Shown piece by piece: positions 8,885 to 17,009 of a DNA stretch of 64,000 bases; the first letter of the stretch is position 1, and every line of letters begins with the position of its first letter. The notes under the pieces are model-generated. The model had not been told where the DNA came from. It worked only from the letters and a program-made list of their open reading frames with translations, and did not search any database. Origin of the DNA: Stenotrophomonas maltophilia. Lineage in GTDB: Bacteria; Pseudomonadota; Gammaproteobacteria; Xanthomonadales; Xanthomonadaceae. The DNA is taken from the NCBI RefSeq assembly GCF_002799245.1, contig NZ_NEQV01000007.1, forward strand, positions 62,001 through 126,000, in the 5' to 3' direction. The position numbers and the translations under genes were made by a program.

Positions 8885-10261
8885 ATGTCGTTCCGTCCGT
8901 CCCTCCGCCTTACCTCTCTCGCTGCCGGCCTGCTGCTGGCGGTCACCGCCACCGCGCAGCCGGTGTTCGACCAGCCGGCCAACGCCACCTTCAAGGGTGA
9001 GGTTGTCTCACGCGGTGAGAACGTGGTTCCCGGCAGTACCGCCGACGTGGTCGGCCGTGGCTTCGTGCCGGGCCAGAAGGTCAGCCTGCTGCGTGGCGAC
9101 AGCGTGCTCAACGCGCAGCCGGTGGTGGTCGACGCCGATGGCAACTTCAAGACCCAGCTGAGCATTCCGGGCGACGCGGTGCCGGGTACCCACCCGGTGG
9201 TGGTGCGCGCCAGCCAGCCGGCCGCAGCCACCGTGCTGAAGCTGCGCGTGTCGCCGCAGCTGCCGTTGTCCGGCCAGGCGCAGTTCGCCACCCAGTCCAA
9301 CAAGCTGGTGCCGGGCCTGTACCAGTCCGCCTACAGCGCCGCCAGCAATGCGGTGTTCGTGACCTCGGCGGTCGGCCGCCCGCCGGTGACCCAGTCGCAG
9401 CTGCTGAAGCTGGACCCGAAGTCGCTGAAGGTGACCAGGGCGATCACCCCGGCACAGGTGCCGGGCAGCACCAATGGCGCGGTCTATGCGGTCTACGGCG
9501 TCGGCGTGGATGACACCAATGGCAACGTCTGGGTGACCAACACCCGCCAGAACTCGATCGCCGTCTACCGCCAGAAGGACCTGTCGCTGGTCCACCAGTT
9601 CCCGGTCGACAGCGTGCCGCATGCGCGCGACGTGGTGGTCGATGGCGCCCACGGCAAGGTGTTCGCCTCGGCCACGGGTGAGGACCACCTGTCGGTGTTC
9701 GATGCGAAGACCTTCAGGGAACTGCCGGCAGTGACGCTGGAATCCGGCGTGGATGACGGCAAGTTCACCCCGATGAGCCTGGTGCTGGACGAAAAGGCCG
9801 GCAAGCTGTTCACCGTCAGCATCGGTACCCCTGAAGCAGCAGTGATCGATGTGGCCAGTGGCAAGGTCGACAAGGTCATCGACCTGGGCAATTCGATCAG
9901 CGCCTCGGGCGTGGCCTTCGATGCGGCGCGCAATCGCCTGTACGTCGCCTCGCAGGGTACCGACAACCTGCTCATCGTCGATGTGGCCGCCGGCAAGGTA
10001 CTGCACGACGTGCCGGTCGGTGCCGGCGCGCTGAACGTCGCCTTCGATGATGCATCCGGCCTGGCCTACGTCAGCAACCGCGGCGCCGGCACGGTCACCG
10101 TGGTCAACGGTGACGGCAAGGTGGTCGCCAACCTCGATGGCGGCACGCTGCCGAACCATGTCCGTGCCGATGGCAAGGGCAACGTGTTCGCGGTGAACAA
10201 GTCGCGCGGTGCCGAAGACCCGAAGGGTGACCGCATCACCCGCATCACCCCGAAGCAGTAA
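8885..10261 (+). CDS. YncE-like beta-propeller protein, secreted
   Basis: 458 residues. ATG 8885 has AAGGAG seven bases upstream and yields a signal peptide ending at ATAQ. After an N-terminal Ig-like segment (about residues 30-130), repeated blades of the form NRLYVASQGTDNLLIVDVAAGKV fill the rest, as in YncE and 40-residue YVTN propellers. E. coli YncE is iron-repressed, and this gene lies in an iron-linked operon, so a periplasmic role in metal or heme handling is inferred. The next gene starts 51 nt later. Confidence 0.75.
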   Translation: MSFRPSLRLTSLAAGLLLAVTATAQPVFDQPANATFKGEVVSRGENVVPGSTADVVGRGFVPGQKVSLLRGDSVLNAQPVVVDADGNFKTQLSIPGDAVPGTHPVVVRASQPAAATVLKLRVSPQLPLSGQAQFATQSNKLVPGLYQSAYSAASNAVFVTSAVGRPPVTQSQLLKLDPKSLKVTRAITPAQVPGSTNGAVYAVYGVGVDDTNGNVWVTNTRQNSIAVYRQKDLSLVHQFPVDSVPHARDVVVDGAHGKVFASATGEDHLSVFDAKTFRELPAVTLESGVDDGKFTPMSLVLDEKAGKLFTVSIGTPEAAVIDVASGKVDKVIDLGNSISASGVAFDAARNRLYVASQGTDNLLIVDVAAGKVLHDVPVGAGALNVAFDDASGLAYVSNRGAGTVTVVNGDGKVVANLDGGTLPNHVRADGKGNVFAVNKSRGAEDPKGDRITRITPKQ

Positions 10262-10312
10262 GTCACACGGCGGGGCGGCGTGCGCGTCGCCCTGCCAGCA
10301 AGGAGAACGTCC

Positions 10313-11359
10313 ATGAACATCGCGTCCCGTCTGCGCCTGTGTGCGCTTCCGTTGGCTGTTTCGCTGGCGCTGTCCGCCTGCAGCGGTTCGTCGACGCCGC
10401 CTGATGGCCAGAAGGCGGCCGAGCCGCCCGCCGCAACGGCAGCTGCCGAAACCGCATTGCCCGCAGGCTGGCAGCGCGTGGCCGGCACCGGGATGCCGTC
10501 CGTGCACGACCAGAAGGCCGTGTTGCCGGCCAAGGTGCACTCCGACGATGGCGCCGACGTCGAGGTGGCCGACACCGGTCGCATCATCGCCGGCGGTGAC
10601 GACGTCATTGCGGTGATCGAGGCGCTGGGCCTGGGCAAGCAGGTATTTGCCGCGCCGACCAACACCACCACCCAGGCCGGCCTGGCCGCGCCGCACCAGT
10701 TCCTGTTCAACCGGACCACCGGCGTGGAGGGCGTGCTGAGCCTGCAGGGCTCGCTGTTCCTCGGCAACAGCCTGCGCCGCCACACCGAGCTGGCCAAAAA
10801 GCTGCGCGAAGTGGGCGAGCCGGCCGTGGTCATCGACGATCTGCAGCCGGCGCCGGACAAGGTGCGCAAGGTGGCCGCCGCACTAGGGCTGGCCGAGGCA
10901 GGGCAGACGCTTGCCACGCAGCTGCAGCGTCAGCTCGACGAGGCTGCAGCGATTGGCAAGGGCCTGGGCCATGCGCCACGAGTGATCCACGTCTCGGCAA
11001 CCGGTGCCGGGGGCGCACCGACCGTTGCCGGTGCCGACAGTGCGTCGGCGCAGCTGATCGCACTGGCCGGTGGTGTCAACATCGGCACCGAGGCAGGGGT
11101 GAAGAACTACTCGCAGCTGAGCAATGAAGGCGTGGTCGCCGCGGCACCGGAAGTGATTCTGGTGACCGAGCATGACCTGCAGCTGTTCGGCGGCGCCGAA
11201 GGCCTGTGGAAGTCGTACCCGACGCTGAAGCAGACCCCGGCCGGGCAGGCCAACCGGGTCTGGGTGATGCCGGATGTGCAGCTGAAGTACACCAGCGTGG
11301 GTTCCGGCGCCGGTGCGCTGGCCCTGGCCAAGGCCCTGGCGGCGTTGCCGAAGGCATGA
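10313..11359 (+). CDS. hmuT: Heme ABC transporter substrate-binding lipoprotein (HmuT-like)
   Basis: 348 residues. The start has AAGGAGA upstream and gives a lipoprotein signal with lipobox LSAC near residue 22, so the protein should be tethered in the periplasm. The body has the TroA/HutB layout: an early GGDDVIAVIEALGLG motif, a rigid middle helix, and GVVAAAPEVILV in the second lobe. It delivers heme or hemin to the permease that follows; its stop overlaps the next start by ATGA. The ligand is inferred from the family and could be another iron chelate. Confidence 0.82.
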   Translation: MNIASRLRLCALPLAVSLALSACSGSSTPPDGQKAAEPPAATAAAETALPAGWQRVAGTGMPSVHDQKAVLPAKVHSDDGADVEVADTGRIIAGGDDVIAVIEALGLGKQVFAAPTNTTTQAGLAAPHQFLFNRTTGVEGVLSLQGSLFLGNSLRRHTELAKKLREVGEPAVVIDDLQPAPDKVRKVAAALGLAEAGQTLATQLQRQLDEAAAIGKGLGHAPRVIHVSATGAGGAPTVAGADSASAQLIALAGGVNIGTEAGVKNYSQLSNEGVVAAAPEVILVTEHDLQLFGGAEGLWKSYPTLKQTPAGQANRVWVMPDVQLKYTSVGSGAGALALAKALAALPKA

Positions 11360-12399
11360 GTCCGGCGGATCGGCGCCGCCGTCGCGGGCGGACGATGTTG
11401 CTGGTGGCGTTGCTGGCACTGCTGGGGGCAGTGCTGGCGTCGTTCGCCGTGGGTCCGTTGCGGTTGCCGCCGCTGGAGGTGATGCAGGCGTTGGCGGTGA
11501 AGCTGGGCCTGCTCGATCCGCAGGCGGTCAGCAGCCGCGATCTGGCGGTGGTCTGGCAGCTGCGCATTCCGCGTGCCCTGTTGGGCGCCATGGTCGGTGC
11601 GTCGCTGGCGATGGCCGGTGCCAGCCTGCAGGGGCTGTTCGGCAATCCGCTGGCCGACCCCGGCATCGTCGGTGTCAGCCAGGGCGCGGCACTGGGGGCG
11701 GTGGCCGCCATCGTGCTTGGGGCTGCCGGTGCGGCCGGCTGGCTGGTGCCGGTGGCGGCATTCGCTGGCGGCGCGCTGGCGATCGGCCTGACCTATGCGC
11801 TGGCCCGGCCCGGCAAGGGTACGGGCAACGCGACGCTGCTGCTGGTCGGTATCGCGATGGCAGCGTTCTGCTCGGCACTGATCGGTTTCCTCACCTACAT
11901 CGCCAGCGAAAGTGAACTGCAATCGCTGGTGTTCTGGCAGATGGGTTCGCTGGCCCGTGCCAACTGGGCCGACGTGGCGGCGGTGGTGCCGTTGTTTGCA
12001 TTGGGCGTGTTTGCGCTGCAGCGACTGGCCACGCCGCTGGACATGCTGGCGCTGGGCGAACGCCAGGCGCAGCATCTGGGGCTGGATGTGACCCGCACCC
12101 GCCGCCGTCTGGTTGCGTTCAGTGCGCTGCTGGTGGGCGCGGCGGTGGCCTTTGCCGGTTCGATCAGCTTCGTCGGCCTGGTGGTGCCGCACGTGGCACG
12201 CCTGCTGGTCGGCCCGGGCCATCGCTGGTTGCTGCCGTTGTCCGGCCTGCTCGGTGCACTGCTGATCGTGGTCGCAGACACCGCTGCGCGCACGCTCGAT
12301 CCGCCGGCGGAGATTCCGCTGGGCCTGTTCTCGGCCGCGCTGGGCGCGCCGTTCTTCCTCTGGCTGGTGCTGCAGCAGCGCCGCAAGGCGGCCCCATGA
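11356..12399 (+). CDS. hmuU: Heme ABC transporter permease, FecCD family
   Basis: 347 residues, about ten hydrophobic segments. Family motifs include RIPRALLGAMVGASLAMAG followed by LQGLFGNPLADPGIVGVSQG, and the late GLVVPHVAR loop that contacts the ATPase. ATG 11356 overlaps the hmuT stop, and the stop overlaps the hmuV start at 12396, indicating coupled translation. It forms the inner-membrane channel for heme import. Confidence 0.9.
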   Translation: MSPADRRRRRGRTMLLVALLALLGAVLASFAVGPLRLPPLEVMQALAVKLGLLDPQAVSSRDLAVVWQLRIPRALLGAMVGASLAMAGASLQGLFGNPLADPGIVGVSQGAALGAVAAIVLGAAGAAGWLVPVAAFAGGALAIGLTYALARPGKGTGNATLLLVGIAMAAFCSALIGFLTYIASESELQSLVFWQMGSLARANWADVAAVVPLFALGVFALQRLATPLDMLALGERQAQHLGLDVTRTRRRLVAFSALLVGAAVAFAGSISFVGLVVPHVARLLVGPGHRWLLPLSGLLGALLIVVADTAARTLDPPAEIPLGLFSAALGAPFFLWLVLQQRRKAAP

Positions 12400-13157
12400 G
12401 CGTGCTGCTGAAGCTGCACGAAGTGGTGGTGCGCCGCCAGCAGCGCGAGATCCTGCATGGCATCTCGCTGGCGTTCGAGCCGGGCACGGTGACTGCCCTG
12501 GTGGGCCCGAATGGCGCGGGTAAATCCACGCTGTTGGCGGTGGCCGCCGGCGACCTGCGTGCTGACGCGGGCGAGGTAAGCCTGCTGGGCAGGCCACTGG
12601 CCGGCTACAGGGCGGGGCCACTGGCGCGCGAACGCGCGGTGATGCCGCAGGAGCACGGCGTGCGCTTTGCCTTCAGCGTGGAGGAAGTGGTGGCGATGGG
12701 GCGGCTGCCGCATCCTCCTGATCCGGCGAGGGATGACGCCCAGGTGGAGGCGGCGATCACTGCTGCCGAGCTGCAGGCGTTGCGGCTGCGCGAGGTGCAG
12801 CAGCTGTCCGGTGGCGAGTCTGCCCGGACCACCTTCGCGCGCGTGCTGGCGCAGGACACGCCGCTGCTGCTGCTCGATGAGCCCACGGCTGCGCTGGATC
12901 TGCGCCACCAGGAGCGCACGCTGCGCAGCGTGCGCGCCTGTGCCGAAGCCGGTGCGTGCGTGATCGTGGTGCTGCACGACCTGAATCTTGCCGCTGGCTA
13001 TGCCGATCGCATCGTGCTGCTGGAGCAGGGCAGGGTGGCGGCCGATGGTACGCCGCTGCAGGTGCTCACCGAAGACAACCTGCAGCGGGTCTACCAGCAG
13101 GACGTGGTGGTGCTGGAGCATCCGCGGCGTGGTGTGCCGCTGGTGGTGGTGACCTAG
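12396..13157 (+). CDS. hmuV: Heme ABC transporter ATP-binding protein
   Basis: 253 residues. Walker A GPNGAGKST near residue 37, signature LSGGE near residue 135, Walker B LLLLDEP and the H-loop VLHDL are all intact. The VMPQEHGVRFAFSVEEVVAMGR segment is typical of HmuV ATPases. It powers import through HmuU and is the last gene of the iron operon; 91 nt follow before the next start, with no clear terminator. Confidence 0.92.
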   Translation: MSVLLKLHEVVVRRQQREILHGISLAFEPGTVTALVGPNGAGKSTLLAVAAGDLRADAGEVSLLGRPLAGYRAGPLARERAVMPQEHGVRFAFSVEEVVAMGRLPHPPDPARDDAQVEAAITAAELQALRLREVQQLSGGESARTTFARVLAQDTPLLLLDEPTAALDLRHQERTLRSVRACAEAGACVIVVLHDLNLAAGYADRIVLLEQGRVAADGTPLQVLTEDNLQRVYQQDVVVLEHPRRGVPLVVVT

Positions 13158-13248
13158 CCTGGATCTGCCGGCGCCCTGGCGTGGTCGTAGCGGCCGCTGC
13201 ACAACCCACTATCATGGGCGGTTCGCATTTTTCAAAGGATTGACCCCG

Positions 13249-13989
13249 ATGAACCGTATCGTGCGCCGCTGTGCGCTGTCTGTTTCGCTGATCGCCCTCG
13301 CCGGTGCCGCACATGCCGGCACGTTGTCGCTTGAACATGCGGCCGAGCACGCCGCCAGTATCGAGACCCGCTACTCGATGGGGCCGGGCGCTGCGGTGAC
13401 GTCGTTCACGACCCAGTACTTCGCCAATGGTGAAACCCTGATGGGTTGGGACGATCAACGTGTGTTGTTGCTGTGCGGGAAGGTCGCATACCTGAGCCTG
13501 CCCGGCATGAAACCGGAGGTTGGCAAGCTGACCCTCGAGCAACGGCAGATGGTCGCCTACGAGGCGATGATGGCCGGCATCGGTGGCATCGCCGGGCTGG
13601 CAGGCGTGACCGGCGAGACGCTCGATTTTTCCGATGACGGCAGCGAACGGCACAGCACCGGCGAACGCTCGTGGGCGTATGGCGTGGAGCGTTACGAGGT
13701 GATCACCCAGCGCCTGCCGGATGGCGCGGTGCGGGTGCGTGCGCTGAAGACCGAGACGGTCAACAAGGCCAGGCCTTCCACGCCGGACGATACCTTCAGT
13801 ACCGACGAGGACCAGGCTGCGCGATTGTCCGAACTGGCACCGGTGGGTAGCTGGACCGAGCTGCTGATCCACGACGGGCCGCGACAGCCGGGTGCCGATG
13901 CGTCGATGTCGCTGAAGGGCTGGGTACCCACCGTCGAGAAGCGGGCGGCTACGGTGGGCGAGGCGCGCACGCTGCACGACTGCAAGTAA
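13249..13989 (+). CDS. Secreted protein of unknown function
   Basis: 246 residues with a signal peptide ending at AHAG (about residue 24). ATG 13249 is chosen because AAAGGA lies ten bases upstream; a TTG at 13240 would overlap that site. I do not recognise a domain. The mature protein is mildly acidic, with two lone Cys residues (in LLLCGK and at the extreme C-terminus, HDCK) that could pair. A perfect 22-bp inverted repeat follows seven bases after the stop. Confidence 0.7.
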   Translation: MNRIVRRCALSVSLIALAGAAHAGTLSLEHAAEHAASIETRYSMGPGAAVTSFTTQYFANGETLMGWDDQRVLLLCGKVAYLSLPGMKPEVGKLTLEQRQMVAYEAMMAGIGGIAGLAGVTGETLDFSDDGSERHSTGERSWAYGVERYEVITQRLPDGAVRVRALKTETVNKARPSTPDDTFSTDEDQAARLSELAPVGSWTELLIHDGPRQPGADASMSLKGWVPTVEKRAATVGEARTLHDCK

Positions 13990-13995
13990 GACACT

Positions 13996-14042
13996 GTTGG
14001 GGTCAGATCCCTTTGCCTGTGGCAAAGGGATCTGACCCCAAC
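13996..14042. repeat. Perfect 22-bp inverted repeat with 3-nt loop
   Basis: Arms GTTGGGGTCAGATCCCTTTG(CC) and the exact reverse complement enclose TGT. The hairpin should be very stable and lies between the secreted-protein stop and the EF-G leader promoter. It lacks a T-tract. The arm looks like a mobile palindromic intergenic unit, though it may also end the upstream transcript. Confidence 0.8.
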
Positions 14043-14084
14043 GCCGACCGGCCGCATCGTTCCATTCATGCGCGCAATATTCAC

Positions 14085-14112
14085 TTGCGCGCCAGATTGG
14101 CAGGTCTAGAAT
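14085..14112 (+). promoter_or_regulatory. Sigma-70-like promoter of the EF-G leader
   Basis: TTGCGC (14085-14090) and TAGAAT (14107-14112) are 16 bp apart. The predicted transcription start, about 14119-14120, falls on the ATG of a 29-codon ORF, so that ORF would be leaderless. Confidence 0.6.
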
Positions 14113-14119
14113 GCGCCCC

Positions 14120-14209
14120 ATGAACCGGATGCCGCTCCTGAAGTTTTTCACCCTGACCCGCGCAAGCGCGGAACGGGCGTGTCTGCCTGGAGCCCCACGA
14201 GGCCGTTGA
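14120..14209 (+). CDS. Candidate 29-residue leader peptide upstream of EF-G paralogue
   Basis: A leaderless reading frame starts at the predicted transcription start and encodes MNRMPLLKFFTLTRASAERA plus nine more residues (CLPGAPRGR). Its TGA stop sits in the loop of a GGCCGT-TGAA-ACGGCC hairpin (14201-14216), 25 nt before a rho-independent terminator. Leader position, size and stop-in-hairpin geometry suggest ribosome-sensing attenuation of the EF-G gene. No homology is claimed; the frame may also be fortuitous. Confidence 0.4.
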   Translation: MNRMPLLKFFTLTRASAERACLPGAPRGR

Positions 14210-14234
14210 AACGGCCATCGCTGGACCTTCGACA

Positions 14235-14264
14235 GAGCGCCCTCCGGGGCGCTCTTTTCGTTTT
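14235..14264 (+). terminator. Rho-independent terminator inside the EF-G leader
   Basis: GAGCGCCC (14235-14242) pairs with GGGCGCTC (14247-14254) around TCCG, followed by TTTTCGTTTT. It lies 138 nt before the EF-G start codon and downstream of its promoter, so it should stop most transcripts unless antitermination occurs. Confidence 0.75.
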
Positions 14265-14297
14265 ACCCATCACCCAGTACCGCAAGGAGAACGTGCC

Positions 14298-14327
14298 ATG
14301 CACCAGATCGCCGAGACCGAACGCTAG
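14298..14327 (+). CDS. Second mini-ORF in EF-G leader, 9 codons
   Basis: MHQIAETER with stop TAG has a strong Shine-Dalgarno AAGGAG at 14284-14289, nine bases before its ATG. The stop codon abuts the 5' arm of a 10-bp hairpin. A short, strongly initiated peptide just before a stem is typical of translational attenuators; function is inferred only. Confidence 0.35.
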   Translation: MHQIAETER

Positions 14328-14359
14328 CCGCGCACCCTGTCGCCAACCGGGGTGCGCGG
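14328..14359 (+). promoter_or_regulatory. Leader hairpin between mini-ORF and EF-G
   Basis: CCGCGCACCC (14328-14337) and GGGTGCGCGG (14350-14359) are perfectly complementary with a 12-nt loop. It follows the mini-ORF stop directly and ends 32 nt before the EF-G start. Confidence 0.6.
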
Positions 14360-14391
14360 CCCCCGAAGTTGGCTTTGCAGGAACCTTTCTC

Positions 14392-16428
14392 ATGAACACC
14401 CAAGTCCTTTCCCGCCGTCGCAACCTCGGCATCATTGCCCACATCGACGCCGGCAAGACCACGCTGACCGAACGCCTGCTGTGGAAAAGCGGCGAGATCC
14501 ATCGCGTCGGTGAAGTGCACGATGGCAACGCGACCACCGATTTCTCGGCGATCGAGCGCGAACGTGGCATCACCATCGGCGCTGCCGCCGTGCAGGCGCA
14601 GTGGGCGCCGCGCGACCTGCCGCCGCATCGGCTGACCCTGATCGACACCCCCGGCCACATCGACTTCGCCATTGAAGTCGAGCGTTCGCTGCGCGTGCTC
14701 GACGGTGCCGTGGCCGTGTTCTCGGCCGTGGATGGTGTGCAGCCGCAGTCCGAAACCGTGTGGCGCCAGGCGCGCCGCCATCGCGTGCCGCTGATTGCCT
14801 TCGTCAACAAGATGGATCGCGTTGGCGCCTCCTTCGGGCGCGTGCTGGAGCAGCTGCAGGACAAGCTGCAGGCGCGGCCATGGGCGCTGGGCGTGCCGCT
14901 GGGCAGCGAAAGCGACTTCAACGGCTGGGTCGATCTGGTCGACGAGCGTGTGCTGCAGTGGCAGGACGGTGCAGCGACGACCATTACGCCGTGGGACGAC
15001 ACTGCGCGTGCGCAGTGGCAACCACAGCGCGATGCACTGGTCGAAGCCGTGGCCGATCACGATGAGCCATTGGCCGATGCCTGGCTGGAAGGTCGCGTGA
15101 TCGATGCCAGGCTGCTGCGTGCGGCGATCCGCCGGGCGACGCTGGCGGGTGCGGGCGTGCCTGTGCTGGCCGGTGCGGCGTTCAAGGACAAGGGCATCGA
15201 AACGCTGCTGGATGCGGTGGTCGATTACCTGCCGTCGCCGCTGGATCGCCCTGCCGTGAGCGCTGAAAGCGATGATGGCGAGGTGGTGTTGCCGCCGGAT
15301 CCGGACGGTCCGCTGGCCGGCCTGCTGTTCAAGATCACCCACCAGCAGCACGGCGCGCTGAGCTTCGTGCGGCTGTACTCGGGCACCTTGAGGGTGGGCG
15401 ATGCGGTGGCCAGCTCGCAGCATCCGCAGGGGCGGCGCGTCAGCCGCCTGGTGCGGGTGCAGGCCGACCAGACCCACGACATCGAACAGGCTGTGGCCGG
15501 TGACATCGTGGCGGTGCTGGGCTGGAAGGATGCAGTCAGCGGTGAAACGTTGAGCGGTCGTGCGCAGCCGCTGCGCCTGGAGAGCATCCAGGCACAGGCA
15601 CCGGTGCTGGCCTGGCGGCTGGAGCCGGCGCGCGCCGCCGACCTGATCCGGATGGCGCAGGGCCTGGCGAGCCTGGCCCAGGAAGATCCCTCGTTCCGTG
15701 TCGAAACCGATCGCGACACGGCGGAGACCCTGGTCTGGGGCATGGGCGAACTGCACCTGGAGGTGATGGTCGAGCGCCTGCGCAGCGAATGGAAGGTCGA
15801 GGTCGGCGTGGGTGCGCCGCGCGTGGCCTACCAGGAGACGCCGATGCGTGCGATGGCCGGCGTAGTGGGGCGGTTGGTCAAGCAGACCGGCGGCCAGGGC
15901 CAGTTCGCGCACGTGGTGCTGGATGTATCGCCGCGCGAGGACGACCAGGTGGTGTTCAACGACCGCATCGTCGGTGGCGTGGTGCCGCGCAGCTTCATTG
16001 CGGCGGTGGAAAAGGGCGTGCGTGCTGCGCTGTCGGAAGGCCCGCAGGGTCATCCGGTGGTCGGCATCGAGGTCAGCCTTGTCGATGGCCAGACCCATGC
16101 CAAGGACTCTTCGGAGATGGCGTTCCATCGCGCAGGTGCCGAGGCGATCAAGGCGGCGCTGGCCGAAGGTGGCACGCAGCTGCTGGAGCCGGTGATGGCG
16201 GTGACGGTGCATTCGCCGTCAGCGTCGGTGGGTGATGTGGTCGGCGACCTCAACCGTCGCCATGGTCGTATTGCCCGCATCGACGATCAGGATGGGCGCG
16301 CCGAGGTCAGTGGCTTCGCGCCGCTGGCGCAGCTGGTGGGCTATACCACCTCACTGCGTTCGCTCAGCCAGGGCCGGGCCAGCAGTGAGGCGCACCTGCA
16401 CGGCTACGAGCCGGTGCGCGCGGCATGA
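14392..16428 (+). CDS. Elongation factor G paralogue
   Basis: 678 residues with the full EF-G architecture. G1 is AHIDAGKTT, then RGITI, DTPGH and NKMD in the GTPase domain. Domain II lies around residues 300-390, and domain IV contains GGQGQFAHV and HAKDSSEMAF. It is slightly shorter than housekeeping EF-G (about 700) and stands alone, not in the str operon with rpsL, rpsG and tuf, so it is a second copy. EF-G-type paralogues serve in translocation, ribosome recycling or ribosome protection (tetracycline or fusidane type); which applies here is open. The elaborate leader upstream suggests induction by translation stress. A strong terminator follows. Confidence 0.85.
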   Translation: MNTQVLSRRRNLGIIAHIDAGKTTLTERLLWKSGEIHRVGEVHDGNATTDFSAIERERGITIGAAAVQAQWAPRDLPPHRLTLIDTPGHIDFAIEVERSLRVLDGAVAVFSAVDGVQPQSETVWRQARRHRVPLIAFVNKMDRVGASFGRVLEQLQDKLQARPWALGVPLGSESDFNGWVDLVDERVLQWQDGAATTITPWDDTARAQWQPQRDALVEAVADHDEPLADAWLEGRVIDARLLRAAIRRATLAGAGVPVLAGAAFKDKGIETLLDAVVDYLPSPLDRPAVSAESDDGEVVLPPDPDGPLAGLLFKITHQQHGALSFVRLYSGTLRVGDAVASSQHPQGRRVSRLVRVQADQTHDIEQAVAGDIVAVLGWKDAVSGETLSGRAQPLRLESIQAQAPVLAWRLEPARAADLIRMAQGLASLAQEDPSFRVETDRDTAETLVWGMGELHLEVMVERLRSEWKVEVGVGAPRVAYQETPMRAMAGVVGRLVKQTGGQGQFAHVVLDVSPREDDQVVFNDRIVGGVVPRSFIAAVEKGVRAALSEGPQGHPVVGIEVSLVDGQTHAKDSSEMAFHRAGAEAIKAALAEGGTQLLEPVMAVTVHSPSASVGDVVGDLNRRHGRIARIDDQDGRAEVSGFAPLAQLVGYTTSLRSLSQGRASSEAHLHGYEPVRAA

Positions 16429-16439
16429 GGAAGGCAAGG

Positions 16440-16466
16440 GGGAGCCCGTTCGCGGGCTCCCTTTTT
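16440..16466 (+). terminator. Rho-independent terminator after EF-G paralogue
   Basis: A 9-bp stem GGGAGCCCG/CGGGCTCCC with TTCG tetraloop is followed by TTTTT; it begins 12 nt after the stop codon. Confidence 0.9.
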
Positions 16467-16626
16467 GTGTTCGGATCCGCACTCGCACTGCAGGGACGAG
16501 CGAATCCGTGTTGGTGCGCTTTTTTTGCACTGCGTTGCAACAAAACTGCAGAAAAAGCTGGATTAAAGTGATGCCTCACGATAAATTGCGCACCCCCCGT
16601 TGCTCGCCGCCGCCCGCACCCTGCCC

Positions 16627-16899
16627 ATGCGTGATGACAAAGACCCCGGAACCCTGGAGCTGACCCTGCCGCGCAAGCGCGGTCGTCCGCCCAAGTTCGG
16701 GTACGCGATGAGCGATGCGCAGCGGGCTGCGCGCTACCGTGCGCGCCGGGCAGGGCAGGCCAACCACGCCGACGTGCGTTCCTGCAGTGACATGGTGCTG
16801 CTGGACAAGATCCGTGCAGCAGTGAGTGCCCGCGACACCGAGCTGGCCGGTTTCCTGGTCCATGTGCTCTGGCAGCGCTACCCCCTGCAGCTGAAATAG
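16627..16899 (+). CDS. Small basic protein with an AT-hook-like RGRPPK motif
   Basis: 90 residues. An RKRGRPPKFGYAMS stretch near residue 17 resembles an AT-hook followed by an Arg-rich helix (AARYRARRAGQ), so nucleic-acid binding is likely. The C-terminal half is predicted helical. ATG 16627 is taken; a TTG at 16600 would add nine residues. Similar short RGRPPK proteins are common in xanthomonads without assigned function. Confidence 0.6.
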   Translation: MRDDKDPGTLELTLPRKRGRPPKFGYAMSDAQRAARYRARRAGQANHADVRSCSDMVLLDKIRAAVSARDTELAGFLVHVLWQRYPLQLK

Positions 16900-17009
16900 T
16901 TCGCCGCTGGGGTGGCCGTTGTCATCGAGCTTGTTGATAATGCGGGATTCAGGTTGTTCCCGCTGGCGTGCCCGGGATGGCAGGCGCGCATGATCGAACG
17001 GTTCCCAAG

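Noticed and set aside
14120..14264. Leader before EF-G considered as a riboswitch
   Set aside because: No recognisable aptamer core; the mini-ORFs and terminator fit peptide-based attenuation better.
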